The notes beneath the pieces are model-generated. The model ran no database searches, had not been told where the DNA came from, and saw nothing but the letters and a program-made list of their open reading frames with translations. The position numbers were made by a program, and so were the translations under genes. A stretch of DNA of 64,000 nucleotides, from NCBI RefSeq assembly GCF_014288115.1, contig NZ_JACOOK010000004.1, positions 62,001-126,000 of the forward strand. Direction: 5' to 3'. Shown piece after piece: positions 25,845-34,871 of the stretch. The stretch comes from Alistipes_A hominis (lineage in GTDB: Bacteria > Bacteroidota > Bacteroidia > Bacteroidales > Rikenellaceae). Position 1 is the stretch's first letter, and each line of letters starts with the position of its first letter.

Positions 25845-26561
25845 TTAGTCTTTCAGGTAATAATCGACGGACGTTACGACGCGCACCGTCTTTATATAGG
25901 GCGTATTGGCGTCCCGGTCGGAGATCGAGAACTGTCCCTGGTTGGCAAATTTGATCTTTCCCAGTTTGCTTTTCGAATCGTGCGCGAATTTTTCGCCGGC
26001 GATGCGGGCGTTCTCGGTCGCTTCTTCGATCATTTTCGGTTTGATCTCGTTCAACGCAGTGGAAGTGTACAGGAACTGCGTTGTGAAACGGTAATCCCCG
26101 CCGGTGATGGCTACGCCCTGTTTCAGTAGGTCGCTCTGGCGCGACATCAGTTTGACCACCAGATCCACCTTATCGGTCGTAACGGTCAACACGCTGGTTA
26201 CGTTGTAACGGTATTTGACGCTTTGAGGGCCGTAGCGTTCGGCGTCCATGTCGATGATTTCCGCCGGGGCGATCGTAATTTCGTCGTCCGTGATGCCGTT
26301 CGACTTCAGGAAATCGACGATTTTCGCATTGCTCGTTTCGAGCGTATTGTAAAGTGTCATCAGATTGTCTCCGACTTCTTTGTAGGCCAGCGGCCAGATC
26401 ACCCGGTCGGCTTTTACCTCTTTTTCCGAAAGTCCTTTGACGGAAACGACGCGTTCGCTGTCCTTGAAATGTACGATGCCGCTCCGCAGCATCCATCCCG
26501 CTACGATCAGGCCGATCGCCAGCAGGGCGCATTCGACCAGGTAACTTTTTGTCTTTTCCAT
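25845..26561 (-). CDS. SIMPL (DUF541) domain protein
   Basis: This 238-aa protein has one N-terminal membrane anchor (YLVECALLAIGLIVAGWML) and a SIMPL/DUF541 domain from about residue 38. The domain starts at VVSVKGLSEKEVKADRVIW, with the family's interspersed ITIAPAEI and YRYNVTSVLTVTT strands and a C-terminal VRVVTSVDYYLKD. Related proteins (BP26, E. coli YggE) form periplasmic channel-like oligomers linked to oxidative-stress tolerance, but no enzymatic role is known. It is the first of three leftward genes; the hairpin at 25812-25838 and a 76-bp gap leave it uncertain whether the next two are on the same mRNA. Confidence 0.85.
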   Translation of the reverse strand: MEKTKSYLVECALLAIGLIVAGWMLRSGIVHFKDSERVVSVKGLSEKEVKADRVIWPLAYKEVGDNLMTLYNTLETSNAKIVDFLKSNGITDDEITIAPAEIIDMDAERYGPQSVKYRYNVTSVLTVTTDKVDLVVKLMSRQSDLLKQGVAITGGDYRFTTQFLYTSTALNEIKPKMIEEATENARIAGEKFAHDSKSKLGKIKFANQGQFSISDRDANTPYIKTVRVVTSVDYYLKD

Positions 26562-26752
26562 AATAGCAGCTTTTAGTATTGTTGTTTATTCAGGATGCAA
26601 ATCCTTTTTTGTTGCGGATTTTCGGTTAAACGGGAAGCCTAATACGACAGTTTAAAATTAATAAAAAGATTTCAAAAAACAGCAAGGCTTTCCGGGATAA
26701 AGTTCCGACTCCTGTGTAGTAGGTTGTTTATCAGTATGTAATGATGCAATAT

Positions 26753-26782
26753 AAAAAAGGCCCCTCGAAAGGGGCCTTTTTT
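26753..26782 (-). terminator. Intrinsic terminator of the RND efflux operon
   Basis: A 13-bp perfect stem (AAAAAAGGCCCCT / AGGGGCCTTTTTT) with a 4-nt loop lies 18 bp after the stop of the LpxA-family gene. Confidence 0.93.
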
Positions 26783-26800
26783 ATGAATGACGGAGGAAGC

Positions 26801-27583
26801 CTACAACTGGGCGATTCCAATGATTCCTTTATCCGATTTCTCGATGAAGTCGATGATGTACTGTATCTCGGGACTCATCGGGATGGTCTCCTTGATTTGG
26901 ATCAGCGCGTTTTCGAGGCTGGTTCCGGATTGGTAGATCTGGCGGTAAGCCTTTGCGATGTCGTCGATGATATTTTCCTGAATTTCGCCGACTTTAGACA
27001 ACAGTACGGCGTTCACTCCATAATAAACGATCGGGTTGTGCGCGGCTACGATGAAGGGCGGTACGTCCTTGTTGGCCCGGCATCCGTCCCGGAGTAGCGT
27101 CCAACTGCCGATGTGGCAGCCGTGCTTGAGGATAACGCCGCTGCCGAGGATCGCCTTGTCGTCGATGACGCATTCGCCGGCGGTCTTGGCTCCGTTCCCG
27201 AGAATGCATTTGTTGCCGATCTTCGTATCGTGCGCTACGTGAACGCCTTCGAGCAGGAAGTTCCCGTCGCCGATCGAAGTGACGCCGTCCGGATAGGTAG
27301 CCCGGTTGACGATCGCTTTTTCACGGATCGTGTTGTCGTTGCCGATTACCAGGATGGTATCCTCCCCCTTGAACTTGAAGTCCTGCGGGGCGGCGCCCAG
27401 GATGGCGCTTTGGTAAACGGTGTTGCCGGTTCCCATCCGGGTGCCGTCCAGCACGCTGGCGTAAGGCATGATCGTACAGTTGTCGCCGATTTCGACATTC
27501 TTATCGATGTATGCGAACGGGTAGACGGTCACGTTCTTCCCGATTTTCGCACTGGGGTCTACATGAGCTAATGGACTGATCAT
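26801..27583 (-). CDS. LpxA-family UDP-sugar O-acyltransferase
   Basis: This 260-aa left-handed beta-helix protein has hexapeptide repeats over residues 1-190 and a helical C-terminus. It keeps the LpxA features APQDFKFKGED, the catalytic-type H115/H118 in GVHVAHD, and H154 in LKHGCHIG. Compared with E. coli LpxA as I remember it, the lipid-pocket His in AGHV is Glu (E137 in AGECVIDD), and the stretches after H154 also differ. LpxA transfers a hydroxyacyl chain to UDP-GlcNAc in lipid A synthesis. This copy is the last gene of a drug-efflux operon (19 bp after the TolC-like gene), not next to lpxC/lpxD, so it may be a specialised paralogue. Confidence 0.8.
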   Translation of the reverse strand: MISPLAHVDPSAKIGKNVTVYPFAYIDKNVEIGDNCTIMPYASVLDGTRMGTGNTVYQSAILGAAPQDFKFKGEDTILVIGNDNTIREKAIVNRATYPDGVTSIGDGNFLLEGVHVAHDTKIGNKCILGNGAKTAGECVIDDKAILGSGVILKHGCHIGSWTLLRDGCRANKDVPPFIVAAHNPIVYYGVNAVLLSKVGEIQENIIDDIAKAYRQIYQSGTSLENALIQIKETIPMSPEIQYIIDFIEKSDKGIIGIAQL

Positions 27584-27601
27584 ATCGCTGTGTTTTTATC
27601 G

Positions 27602-28987
27602 TTATTCGTTGCGTCCTCCGCCCAATGCGTTGTACAGGTTGACGATGGCCTGTATGCGATCGAACTGGTCGGATACGTTCGACAGCTGAGCGCTGAGGAG
27701 CGATTGCTGCGCCGTAAGCACTTCCAGGTAGGTGGAAGTTCCTAAAGTTAATAATTCCTGCGTATATTCGACCGATTTTTCCAGGGAATTGATCTGTTTT
27801 TTCCGCTGAACGATTTTGTCTTCGGCCGACTGGTACTGGCACAGCGCGTTGCTGACCTCGCTGCCGGCATTCAGGATTGCCTGCTGGAAACTCAGCAGCG
27901 CTTCCTGCTGCTGGGCCTTTGCGATCCGCAGCCGGGCCGTATTGGCGCCTTTGTTGAAGAGAGGCTGCGTCAGCGAGCCGAGGGCCGATGCGATCATTTT
28001 GCCCGGGTTCGCCACCATGCTACCCAGTTGGTTCGTCCATCCGAAGTTTCCCGAGATCGACAGCGACGGGTAGAAAGCCGACCGGGCGGCGTTCGTGTTG
28101 TAGAACGTGCCGGCGAACGCCATCTCGGCCGCCTTGACGTCCGGACGGTTCGACAACAATTGTACCGGAACGCCGGCGTTCATCATCGCGGGGAACGATT
28201 GCGATTTCAGGCTGCCCCGTTCGATCTGCTGCGGAGCCTCTTTGAGGATCAGCGACAGCGCGTTCTCGATCTCGCGGATCTGCTGTTTGAGTTCCGGGAT
28301 CGACGCTTCGATCATGTAGCTGTTCGCTTCGCTCTGCACGATGGCCGCTTCGTTCACCATGCCGGCCTCTTTCATCGCCCGCATCGTCTCGACGGTCTTC
28401 TTCCACAGTACCGAAGTATTTTCGGTGATGGCGAGCTGTTCGTCGAGCATCAGCAGCGTGTAGTAGTAGTTCGCTACGGCGGCGATCACCTGGGTTTGGA
28501 CGGCTTGCTTGTAGGCTTGACTCTGCAGGACGGCGGCTTTCGCTCCCCGTTTGGCGTTCAGCAGTTTGCCGAAAATGTCGATTTCCCAGCTGGCGGCGAT
28601 CGGGGCGCTCCATGTCCACGTCCGCCTGTGATTTTCATACCAGCTCAGGCCGCCCTGGGGGGCCAGGTTCAGCGAAGGCGTGTAGGCCAGGCGCGCCGAC
28701 ATCAGGCCCGCTTCGGCCTCCTGAACTTTCAGGATGGCCGTCTGCAGGTCGGTGTTCTGTTCCAGCCCCAATTGGATCAGGGACTGGAGCTGCGGATCGG
28801 TGAATACTTCGCGCCACGGCAGGTCGCCCATGTTGGTCGTATCCGAAACCAGCGTGTCGGTTGCCGAGACGGGATCGCGGTACAACCCTTTCGTGTCCAT
28901 TTCGGGCCGGCTGTAAGGCTTGTATATGTTGCAGCCGCTTACCAGCGCTGCAAGGCATACGATATATATGAACTGTTGTTTTTTCAT
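27602..28987 (-). CDS. Efflux outer-membrane factor lipoprotein (NodT/TolC type)
   Basis: This 461-aa protein is the outer-membrane channel of the adjacent RND pump. The signal ends in a lipobox (LAALVSGC), giving lipidated Cys19, then NIYKPYSRPE as in NodT-type factors. Two OEP repeats follow, with long coiled-coil helices (for instance TDLQTAILKVQEAEAGLMSARL and the matching C-terminal ALLSFQQAILNAGSEVSNALCQY). It lies 5 bp after the inner-membrane pump gene. Confidence 0.92.
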   Translation of the reverse strand: MKKQQFIYIVCLAALVSGCNIYKPYSRPEMDTKGLYRDPVSATDTLVSDTTNMGDLPWREVFTDPQLQSLIQLGLEQNTDLQTAILKVQEAEAGLMSARLAYTPSLNLAPQGGLSWYENHRRTWTWSAPIAASWEIDIFGKLLNAKRGAKAAVLQSQAYKQAVQTQVIAAVANYYYTLLMLDEQLAITENTSVLWKKTVETMRAMKEAGMVNEAAIVQSEANSYMIEASIPELKQQIREIENALSLILKEAPQQIERGSLKSQSFPAMMNAGVPVQLLSNRPDVKAAEMAFAGTFYNTNAARSAFYPSLSISGNFGWTNQLGSMVANPGKMIASALGSLTQPLFNKGANTARLRIAKAQQQEALLSFQQAILNAGSEVSNALCQYQSAEDKIVQRKKQINSLEKSVEYTQELLTLGTSTYLEVLTAQQSLLSAQLSNVSDQFDRIQAIVNLYNALGGGRNE

Positions 28988-28992
28988 CTCCG

Positions 28993-31900
28993 TTATTTCG
29001 TGTATTGTTCGATTTCTGCTTCGATTTCGGTGTTGTCGGTATCGTCCCAGTGCAGCGGCTTGAACCGTTCCTGCAGATGCTGGAAGGCGACGAACAGCGC
29101 CGGTACGACGAAGATCTGGCAGATCATACCGATCAACATACCGCCGATGGCTCCGGTTCCCAGCGTGCTGTTGCCGTTGGCTCCTACGCCGCTGGCGAAC
29201 ATCAGCGGCAATAGGCCGATCACCATGGCCAGCGAGGTCATCAGGATCGGGCGCAGACGGGCCGACGCTCCGAGTACGGCTGCCGAGACGATGCTCATGC
29301 CGGATTGGCGTCGTTCGAGGGCGAACTCGGTGATCAGGATGGCGTTCTTGGCCAACAGACCGATCAGCATGATCAGGGCGATCTGCATGTAGATGTTGTT
29401 CTCGACGCCCATGAATTGCGCGAAGATGAAGCTACCCATCAGACCGGCCGGGATCGAAAGGATTACGACCAGCGGAAGGATGTAACTTTCGTACTGGGCG
29501 CTCAGCAGCAGGTAGACGAAGACCAGACACAGGATAAAGATAATGGCCGTGGTGCTTCCGCTGCTCTGCTGTTCCTCGCGCGTCATACCGGAATACTCGA
29601 ATCCGTAACCGGAAGGCAGCGTTTCGTTGGCGACTTCCTGGATGGCCTGAATAGCCTGTCCCGAACTGTATCCGGGTTTCGGGTTTCCGTTCACTTTGAT
29701 CGAGGTAAACATGTTGAAACGCGAGATGTTGTCCGGGCCGTACACCCGTTTGAGCGTAATGAACTGGGTGATCGGCGCCATTTCGTTGCCGTTGCGCACC
29801 TTGATGCTGTTCAGCGTTTCCGGATTGACGCGCAGTTCGGCGTCGGACTGGATCATTACGCGGTACAGGCGGCCGAAACGGTTGAAGTTCGACGCGTAGA
29901 TACTACCGTAATAGCCTTGCAGGGCGGCGAGCAGCGTTTGCGGACTCAGGCCGGCCTGTTTACATTTGGCTACGTCGATATCGACCATATACTGCGGGTA
30001 GAACGGGTTGAACGCGCTGTAGGCCATTGCGATCTCCGGACGTTGGTTCAGCTTGCCGATGAACTGCTGCGAGATGTTGAAGAACGTGTTGATGTCGCCG
30101 CCCGTTTTGTCCTGCAGGTTCACTTCGAAACCGTTCGAGGCGCTGTAACCCGAGATCATCGGCGGAGCGAAGATAAATACCTGGGCGTCTTTGATCAGGT
30201 TGCGCGTCTGCATGGTCAGCATACCCATGATCGCATCGACGTTCTGTTCCTTGGTACGTTCTTCCCACGGCTTGAGTTTACAGATAAACGTACCGTAGGC
30301 GCTACCCTGTCCGGCCATGAAACTGTATCCGGCGATTTCGGTACGGCTTTTCAGACCCGGGGTGGCTGCGAGCAGGCTGTCTATCCGAGCCATGGCGGCT
30401 TGTGTCTTTTCCAGCGAAGTTGCCGGCGGCATGCTCACGGCGACGAAGAAAGTACCGGTATCTTCGTTCGGCACCATACCCGTCGGAGTGATTTTCATCA
30501 GGCCGAGCAAAACGACCACCGAAGCGATGACCAGGCCGAAAGCGAGCCATTTCCGTTTGATGAACAGGTTGACGCCTTTTTTGTACTTGGTCAGCGTGAC
30601 GTCGTAAGCGACGTTGAAGGCTTTATGGAACCGTTTGATCGGGCTCAGTTTTTTCTGTCCCTCTTCCTCTTTCTGGTGCGGTTTCAGGAACATGGCGCAC
30701 AGTGCAGGACTCAGCGTCAGCGCGTTGATGGCGGACAGGCCGATGGCGATGGCCATCGTCAGACCGAACTGGCGGTAGAACGTACCCGACGTACCGGTGA
30801 TGAAGCTTACCGGAATGAACACGGCCATCATCACGAGGGTGATCGACACGATAGCTCCCGAAATTTCGCTCATCGCGTCGATAGACGCTTTCAACGGCGA
30901 TTTATAACCCTGATCCAGTTTGGCATGTACCGCCTCGACGACCACGATGGCATCATCGACCACGATGGCGATCGCCAGCACGAGGGCGCAAAGCGTCAAC
31001 AGGTTCACGCTGAATCCGATCAGGTACAGGACGAAGAACGTACCGATCAAAGCTACCGGGATCGCGATCGCCGGGATCAGCGTCGAGCGGAAGTCCTGCA
31101 GGAAGATGAACACCACGAGGAACACCAGAATAAATGCTTCGATCAGCGTTTTGAGCACTTCATTGATGGAGGCGAACAGGAAATCGTTCGTATCCATCAT
31201 GATTTCGTAGTCCACTCCCGGAGGGAAATCCTTGGCGGACTGCTCGAGGATTTTTTTAACGTCGTTGATAATCTGCGTAGCATTCGAGCCTGCGGTCTGG
31301 TAAATAATGAACGAGGTACCCGGATGGGCGTTCGAACGGGTCGAGAATGCATACGAAAGTCCGCCCAGTTCGACACGGGCGATTTCGCCGAGTCTCAGTA
31401 CCTTGCCGTCCGGGGTCGCCCGGATTACGATATCTTCGAACTCTTCGGGCGTAGCCAGGCGTCCCTTGTACCGCATGATATATTGGAAAGACTGGTCGCC
31501 GCTTTCGCCGAACTGTCCGGGCGCGGCCTCGATGTTCTGTTCGGCGAGTGCGCTGATAACGTCCGTCGGCATCAGCATGTACTGCGCCATCACATCCGGT
31601 TTCAGCCAGATACGCATTGAATAATCGGCGCCCATCATCATCACGTCGCCCACGCCGGGTACGCGCTGAATCTGGGGAACCAGGTTGATCTGAGCATAGT
31701 TTTTCAGAAAGTTCTGGTCGTATTCGTCGTTCGGACTGAAAACCGTGCCGACCAGCAGCATACTGGTCTGCCGCTTGCTGGTGATCACGCCGACCTGCGT
31801 AACTTCGGACGGCAGCAGACCCTGGGCTTTGGCGACGCGGTTCTGCACGTTCACCGCGGCCATGTCGGGGTCGGTTCCCTGTTTAAAATATACGTCGATG

Positions 31901-32169
31901 CTCGCATCGCCGGTATTGGTAGCGGTGGAGGTCATGTACATCATGTTCTCCACGCCGTTGATCTGCTCCTCGAGCGGTGCGATCACACTGTTCAGTACGG
32001 TTTGGGCGTTGGCGCCGGTGTACGACGTGCTGACGTGCACGGTCGGCGGCGCGATATCCGGATATTGAGTTACCGGCAGCGAAACCAATCCCAGCACACC
32101 CAATATCACGATAAGAATCGAGATCACCGTGGATAGTACCGGGCGTTTTATAAATCTGTCTAATTTCAT
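28993..32169 (-). CDS. RND multidrug efflux transporter (HAE1, AcrB type)
   Basis: This is the proton-driven inner-membrane pump of a tripartite efflux system, 1058 aa, with 12 transmembrane helices and two large periplasmic loops. The N-terminus (MKLDRFIKRPVLSTVISILIVILGVLG) is typical. Helix 4 carries the proton-relay Asp pair in AIAIVVDDAIVVVEAVHAK. TM10-11 show AKNAILITEFALERR. Family substrates are amphipathic drugs, bile salts and detergents; bile salts would be natural for a gut organism, but that is inference. It sits between the adaptor and outer-membrane factor genes. Confidence 0.95.
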   Translation of the reverse strand: MKLDRFIKRPVLSTVISILIVILGVLGLVSLPVTQYPDIAPPTVHVSTSYTGANAQTVLNSVIAPLEEQINGVENMMYMTSTATNTGDASIDVYFKQGTDPDMAAVNVQNRVAKAQGLLPSEVTQVGVITSKRQTSMLLVGTVFSPNDEYDQNFLKNYAQINLVPQIQRVPGVGDVMMMGADYSMRIWLKPDVMAQYMLMPTDVISALAEQNIEAAPGQFGESGDQSFQYIMRYKGRLATPEEFEDIVIRATPDGKVLRLGEIARVELGGLSYAFSTRSNAHPGTSFIIYQTAGSNATQIINDVKKILEQSAKDFPPGVDYEIMMDTNDFLFASINEVLKTLIEAFILVFLVVFIFLQDFRSTLIPAIAIPVALIGTFFVLYLIGFSVNLLTLCALVLAIAIVVDDAIVVVEAVHAKLDQGYKSPLKASIDAMSEISGAIVSITLVMMAVFIPVSFITGTSGTFYRQFGLTMAIAIGLSAINALTLSPALCAMFLKPHQKEEEGQKKLSPIKRFHKAFNVAYDVTLTKYKKGVNLFIKRKWLAFGLVIASVVVLLGLMKITPTGMVPNEDTGTFFVAVSMPPATSLEKTQAAMARIDSLLAATPGLKSRTEIAGYSFMAGQGSAYGTFICKLKPWEERTKEQNVDAIMGMLTMQTRNLIKDAQVFIFAPPMISGYSASNGFEVNLQDKTGGDINTFFNISQQFIGKLNQRPEIAMAYSAFNPFYPQYMVDIDVAKCKQAGLSPQTLLAALQGYYGSIYASNFNRFGRLYRVMIQSDAELRVNPETLNSIKVRNGNEMAPITQFITLKRVYGPDNISRFNMFTSIKVNGNPKPGYSSGQAIQAIQEVANETLPSGYGFEYSGMTREEQQSSGSTTAIIFILCLVFVYLLLSAQYESYILPLVVILSIPAGLMGSFIFAQFMGVENNIYMQIALIMLIGLLAKNAILITEFALERRQSGMSIVSAAVLGASARLRPILMTSLAMVIGLLPLMFASGVGANGNSTLGTGAIGGMLIGMICQIFVVPALFVAFQHLQERFKPLHWDDTDNTEIEAEIEQYTK

Positions 32170-32207
32170 AATTCTGCTTTTTTATGCGAAATTCATTCCC
32201 CGGGCGT

Positions 32208-33407
32208 TTATTTTGCTGCACCTTTGGCTGCTGCGGCAGCGGCTGCCTGTTGAGTCGCCTGTTGCATTTTGGCGGCTGCCTCTTCCGGGGTGATCGGTTT
32301 GATCGGCATACCGTTCTTGATAAAGCCTACGCCCTCTACGACGATCCGGTCGCCGGGGTTCAGACCTCCGGTTACGACATACTGCTGGCCGTTATTGATC
32401 GGCAATACCTGAATCATCGTCTGGTTTACCGTCGAACTGTCCGTTACGACGAATGCGAAGATCTTATCCTGGGCTTCGACCGTTGCGCTCTGCGGAATCA
32501 CGATCGTCGAATCGAGTTTTTCCGGAATCAGGATGTTGCCCGATCCGCCGCTGCGCAATACCTGGTTCGGATTTTTGAATGTGGCGCGTACGCGGGCTCC
32601 GCCGGCGGTCTGGTCGATCACGCCGCTCAGCGTTTCGACGGTGCCCTTTTCCGGGTAGATCGAGCCGTCGACGAGCTGCAGTTGCACTTCCGGCATCTTC
32701 TTCAGCGATCCGTCGGTCGTCATCTTCAGCAGTTCTTTTTCGTTCAGCGAGAAGTAGACGTACTTTTCCGAATTGTCCGCTACGGTGGTCAGCGGGGTGG
32801 CCATGCTCGGACTTACGAGACTTCCGACACGGTACGGAATTTCGCCGACCACTCCGTTTGACGGGCTGGTCACCTGCGTATAGGAGAGGTTATTCTTCGC
32901 GTTGGTCAATTGCGCTTCGGCTTGTGCGAGGGCCGCTTTCTGCGATGCGAGGGTATTTTCGGCCATTTGCAGGTCGTACTCGCTGATGATATTTTTGCGG
33001 GCCAGTTCGCGTTTGTTGTCGGCGGTCAACTGGGCCGTCGCTACGGCTGCCTTGGCTACGTTTACGTTTGCTTCGGCCACTTTGACGGCCTCCTCGAATT
33101 GTACCGGGTCGATGATGAACAGCGTTTGGCCTTTTTTAACGGTCGCGCCTTCGTCTACGCACAGTTTGGTGATGAATCCGCTGACGTTCGGGCGGATTTC
33201 GATATCCTGGCGTCCGCGGATAGCGGCTGCCGGGTAGGTATTGTTCAGTTCAATCGAAGTCGGCTCGAGCGTTATGGTGGCGTATTCCGGTACGCCGCCC
33301 ATCATTCCGGCCTGCTGTTTCGTGCCGCACGAAAAGAAAGTCGCGCCCAATGCGGTTAATAAGAAAAACCGTTGAGACTGAATAAGCATTGATTTTCGAA
33401 TTTTCAT
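32208..33407 (-). CDS. RND efflux periplasmic adaptor lipoprotein (AcrA/MexA type)
   Basis: This 399-aa membrane fusion protein links pump and outer-membrane channel. Its signal ends in GATFFSC, so it should be a lipoprotein with Cys27. A lipoyl half-motif (YPAAAIRGRQDIEIRPNVSG) comes before the helical hairpin (about 100-170), and the second half-motif and beta-barrel follow. The C-terminus is Ala/Gln-rich. First gene of the adaptor-pump-channel-acyltransferase operon; 38 bp separate it from the pump gene. Confidence 0.93.
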   Translation of the reverse strand: MKIRKSMLIQSQRFFLLTALGATFFSCGTKQQAGMMGGVPEYATITLEPTSIELNNTYPAAAIRGRQDIEIRPNVSGFITKLCVDEGATVKKGQTLFIIDPVQFEEAVKVAEANVNVAKAAVATAQLTADNKRELARKNIISEYDLQMAENTLASQKAALAQAEAQLTNAKNNLSYTQVTSPSNGVVGEIPYRVGSLVSPSMATPLTTVADNSEKYVYFSLNEKELLKMTTDGSLKKMPEVQLQLVDGSIYPEKGTVETLSGVIDQTAGGARVRATFKNPNQVLRSGGSGNILIPEKLDSTIVIPQSATVEAQDKIFAFVVTDSSTVNQTMIQVLPINNGQQYVVTGGLNPGDRIVVEGVGFIKNGMPIKPITPEEAAAKMQQATQQAAAAAAAKGAAK

Positions 33408-33946
33408 ATTCTTTAACTATTTGTTTGTTATTTTTCGAATGTCGTAGTGTGCGGGGGAACCGCATTCCCCATTGTCGTGCGCCTGCATGAGGTGCGACCC
33501 GTTTCGTGTTCTGCTCATGTTTTTTCGTTTTTTCCGCTATCCATATTTTTCACCATGTTTTCTTGCCTACGTCGAACGAACGGATGAATTGCCGACGAAA
33601 ATCCGACAGACAAAAGTACAAATATTCGTTCGATAATCTAATCCGTGCATTCGGTAAAGTCTTTTTACTCCGGATAATACGTTATTTCGTTTTTCTTAAC
33701 GTGTTTTCACCGGATAAATTGCCCGTATGATGCCGGTTTTATGTGGATTCGACCATTTTTACGGCATTTTTTCACAATCCGATTTTACCGCATTATACAG
33801 GTCGCAAATGTAAATAAGAAAACTGGAAAAACAAAAATAGTTTTCCAGTTTTTGAAAGTTTTTTACCCGATCGGTCAATTTAGTCGGGTTTTTAACCGGG
33901 TCTCGATATCCGAAAACGGGTCGAAACGGCGGTAAGGAAGCTGTTT
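33408..33946. other. Long intergenic/leader region upstream of the efflux operon
   Basis: This is the longest gene-free stretch (539 bp) and is AT-rich. On the minus strand TACTTTTG at 33611-33618 fits the -7 consensus and would give a roughly 200-nt leader for the adaptor gene. A small hairpin (GGGGAA / TTCCCC, 33454-33470) lies in that leader. An AT-rich hairpin at 33819-33852 (AAAACTGGAAAA / TTTTCCAGTTTT) is about 95 bp past the surE stop and probably ends surE transcription. I see no regulator gene; the short rightward ORFs here have no recognisable content. Confidence 0.45.
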
Positions 33947-34726
33947 CTACTCGAATTTCAGCTCTTTTAACTGCCCCAGTTGTTCGTAATTGGTCAGATC
34001 CACCTGGATCGGAACGACCGATACGTACCCGTTTTTGAGCGCCCATTCGTCCGTGTCGGTCGCTTCGGGCTCGGTATTTTCGAAATAACCGCAGAGCCAG
34101 TAATAGTCGTGTCCGCGCGGATCCTGGCGGCGTTCGAACACTTCCCGCCAATAGCCCCGGTTCTGGCGGCAGGGCATGATCCCGCGGATTTGTTCGGCCG
34201 GCAGGTTCGGTACGTTGACGTTCAGGCACAACGGGCGTCCGAGGTTTTCGGTCATGGCTTTTCGCACGATCGGCAGGATGTACTGCTGCACGGTGCCGAA
34301 GTCGGCGTCCTCGTCGTGGTCGAGCAGCGAGAAGCCGATCGACGGAATGTTGTAGAAACTGCCTTCGATGGCGGCTCCCATCGTTCCGGAATAGAGGACG
34401 TTAACGGCCGAGTTGGCGCCGTGGTTGATGCCTGACAGCACCAGATCCGGAGTTTCGCCGTTTTGCAGCAGGTAGTCGAAAGCGATCTTCACGCAATCGA
34501 CCGGAGTGCCGTTGCAACCGTATATGGTCAAGCCTTCCTGCTCGGTCACCTTTTTCAGGTACAGCGGGCGCGTCATCGTGATGGCGTGCGACATGCCGCT
34601 TTGCCCCTCTTCCGGAGCCACCGCTACGATCCGGCCCAGCGGTCGGACCGTTTCGATCAGCTTTTGGAGTCCTTTGGCGCGGACTCCGTCGTCGTTGGTG
34701 ATAAATATCAATGGTTTATGATTCAT
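33947..34726 (-). CDS. surE: 5'/3'-nucleotidase SurE
   Basis: SurE is a metal-dependent phosphatase acting on nucleoside 5'- and 3'-monophosphates and short polyphosphates. The 259-aa protein has the active-site FITNDDGVRAKG at the N-terminus, GQSGMSHA and SGINHGANSAVNVLYSGTMGAA, and a C-terminal VSVVPIQVDLTN. The start MNHKPLIFITNDDG at 34726 matches the family; the longer frame would begin upstream of the promoter box at 34758-34765. Confidence 0.95.
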   Translation of the reverse strand: MNHKPLIFITNDDGVRAKGLQKLIETVRPLGRIVAVAPEEGQSGMSHAITMTRPLYLKKVTEQEGLTIYGCNGTPVDCVKIAFDYLLQNGETPDLVLSGINHGANSAVNVLYSGTMGAAIEGSFYNIPSIGFSLLDHDEDADFGTVQQYILPIVRKAMTENLGRPLCLNVNVPNLPAEQIRGIMPCRQNRGYWREVFERRQDPRGHDYYWLCGYFENTEPEATDTDEWALKNGYVSVVPIQVDLTNYEQLGQLKELKFE

Positions 34727-34757
34727 AGGCTTTGTCTGTTCGTTCAATCGTAAACTG

Positions 34758-34765
34758 CAAAGGTA
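34758..34765 (-). promoter_or_regulatory. -7 promoter box for surE
   Basis: TACCTTTG on the minus strand lies 32 bp before the chosen surE start and excludes the 34825 start. Confidence 0.6.
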
Positions 34766-34802
34766 CGAAAAAACGGGCCGAATACCAACTTGGCCGAAAG
34801 CG

Positions 34803-34845
34803 ACGATCCCGAAAGTCCGCAACATTTTCGGATTTCCGGGATCGT
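34803..34845 (-). terminator. Hairpin after the MurNAc salvage operon
   Basis: A long near-perfect inverted repeat (outer arms ACGATCCCG / CGGGATCGT, about 17 bp with one mismatch and one wobble) lies 27 bp after murQ. It lacks a clear U-tract. Confidence 0.55.
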
Positions 34846-34871
34846 GGTTGTCGGGATGTTTTGCCGGCGGG

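Noticed and set aside
27602..33407. Efflux operon as a heavy-metal (CusABC-type) pump
   Set aside because: The pump lacks Met-pair metal-relay motifs that I could see and has HAE1-type TM4 Asp pairs, so drug or bile-salt efflux is more likely.
33506..33935. Two short rightward ORFs (33506-33730 and 33741-33935) in the efflux leader gap
   Set aside because: No family similarity, and Phe/Ile/Lys-rich composition as expected from AT-rich noncoding DNA. No promoter box leads into them.
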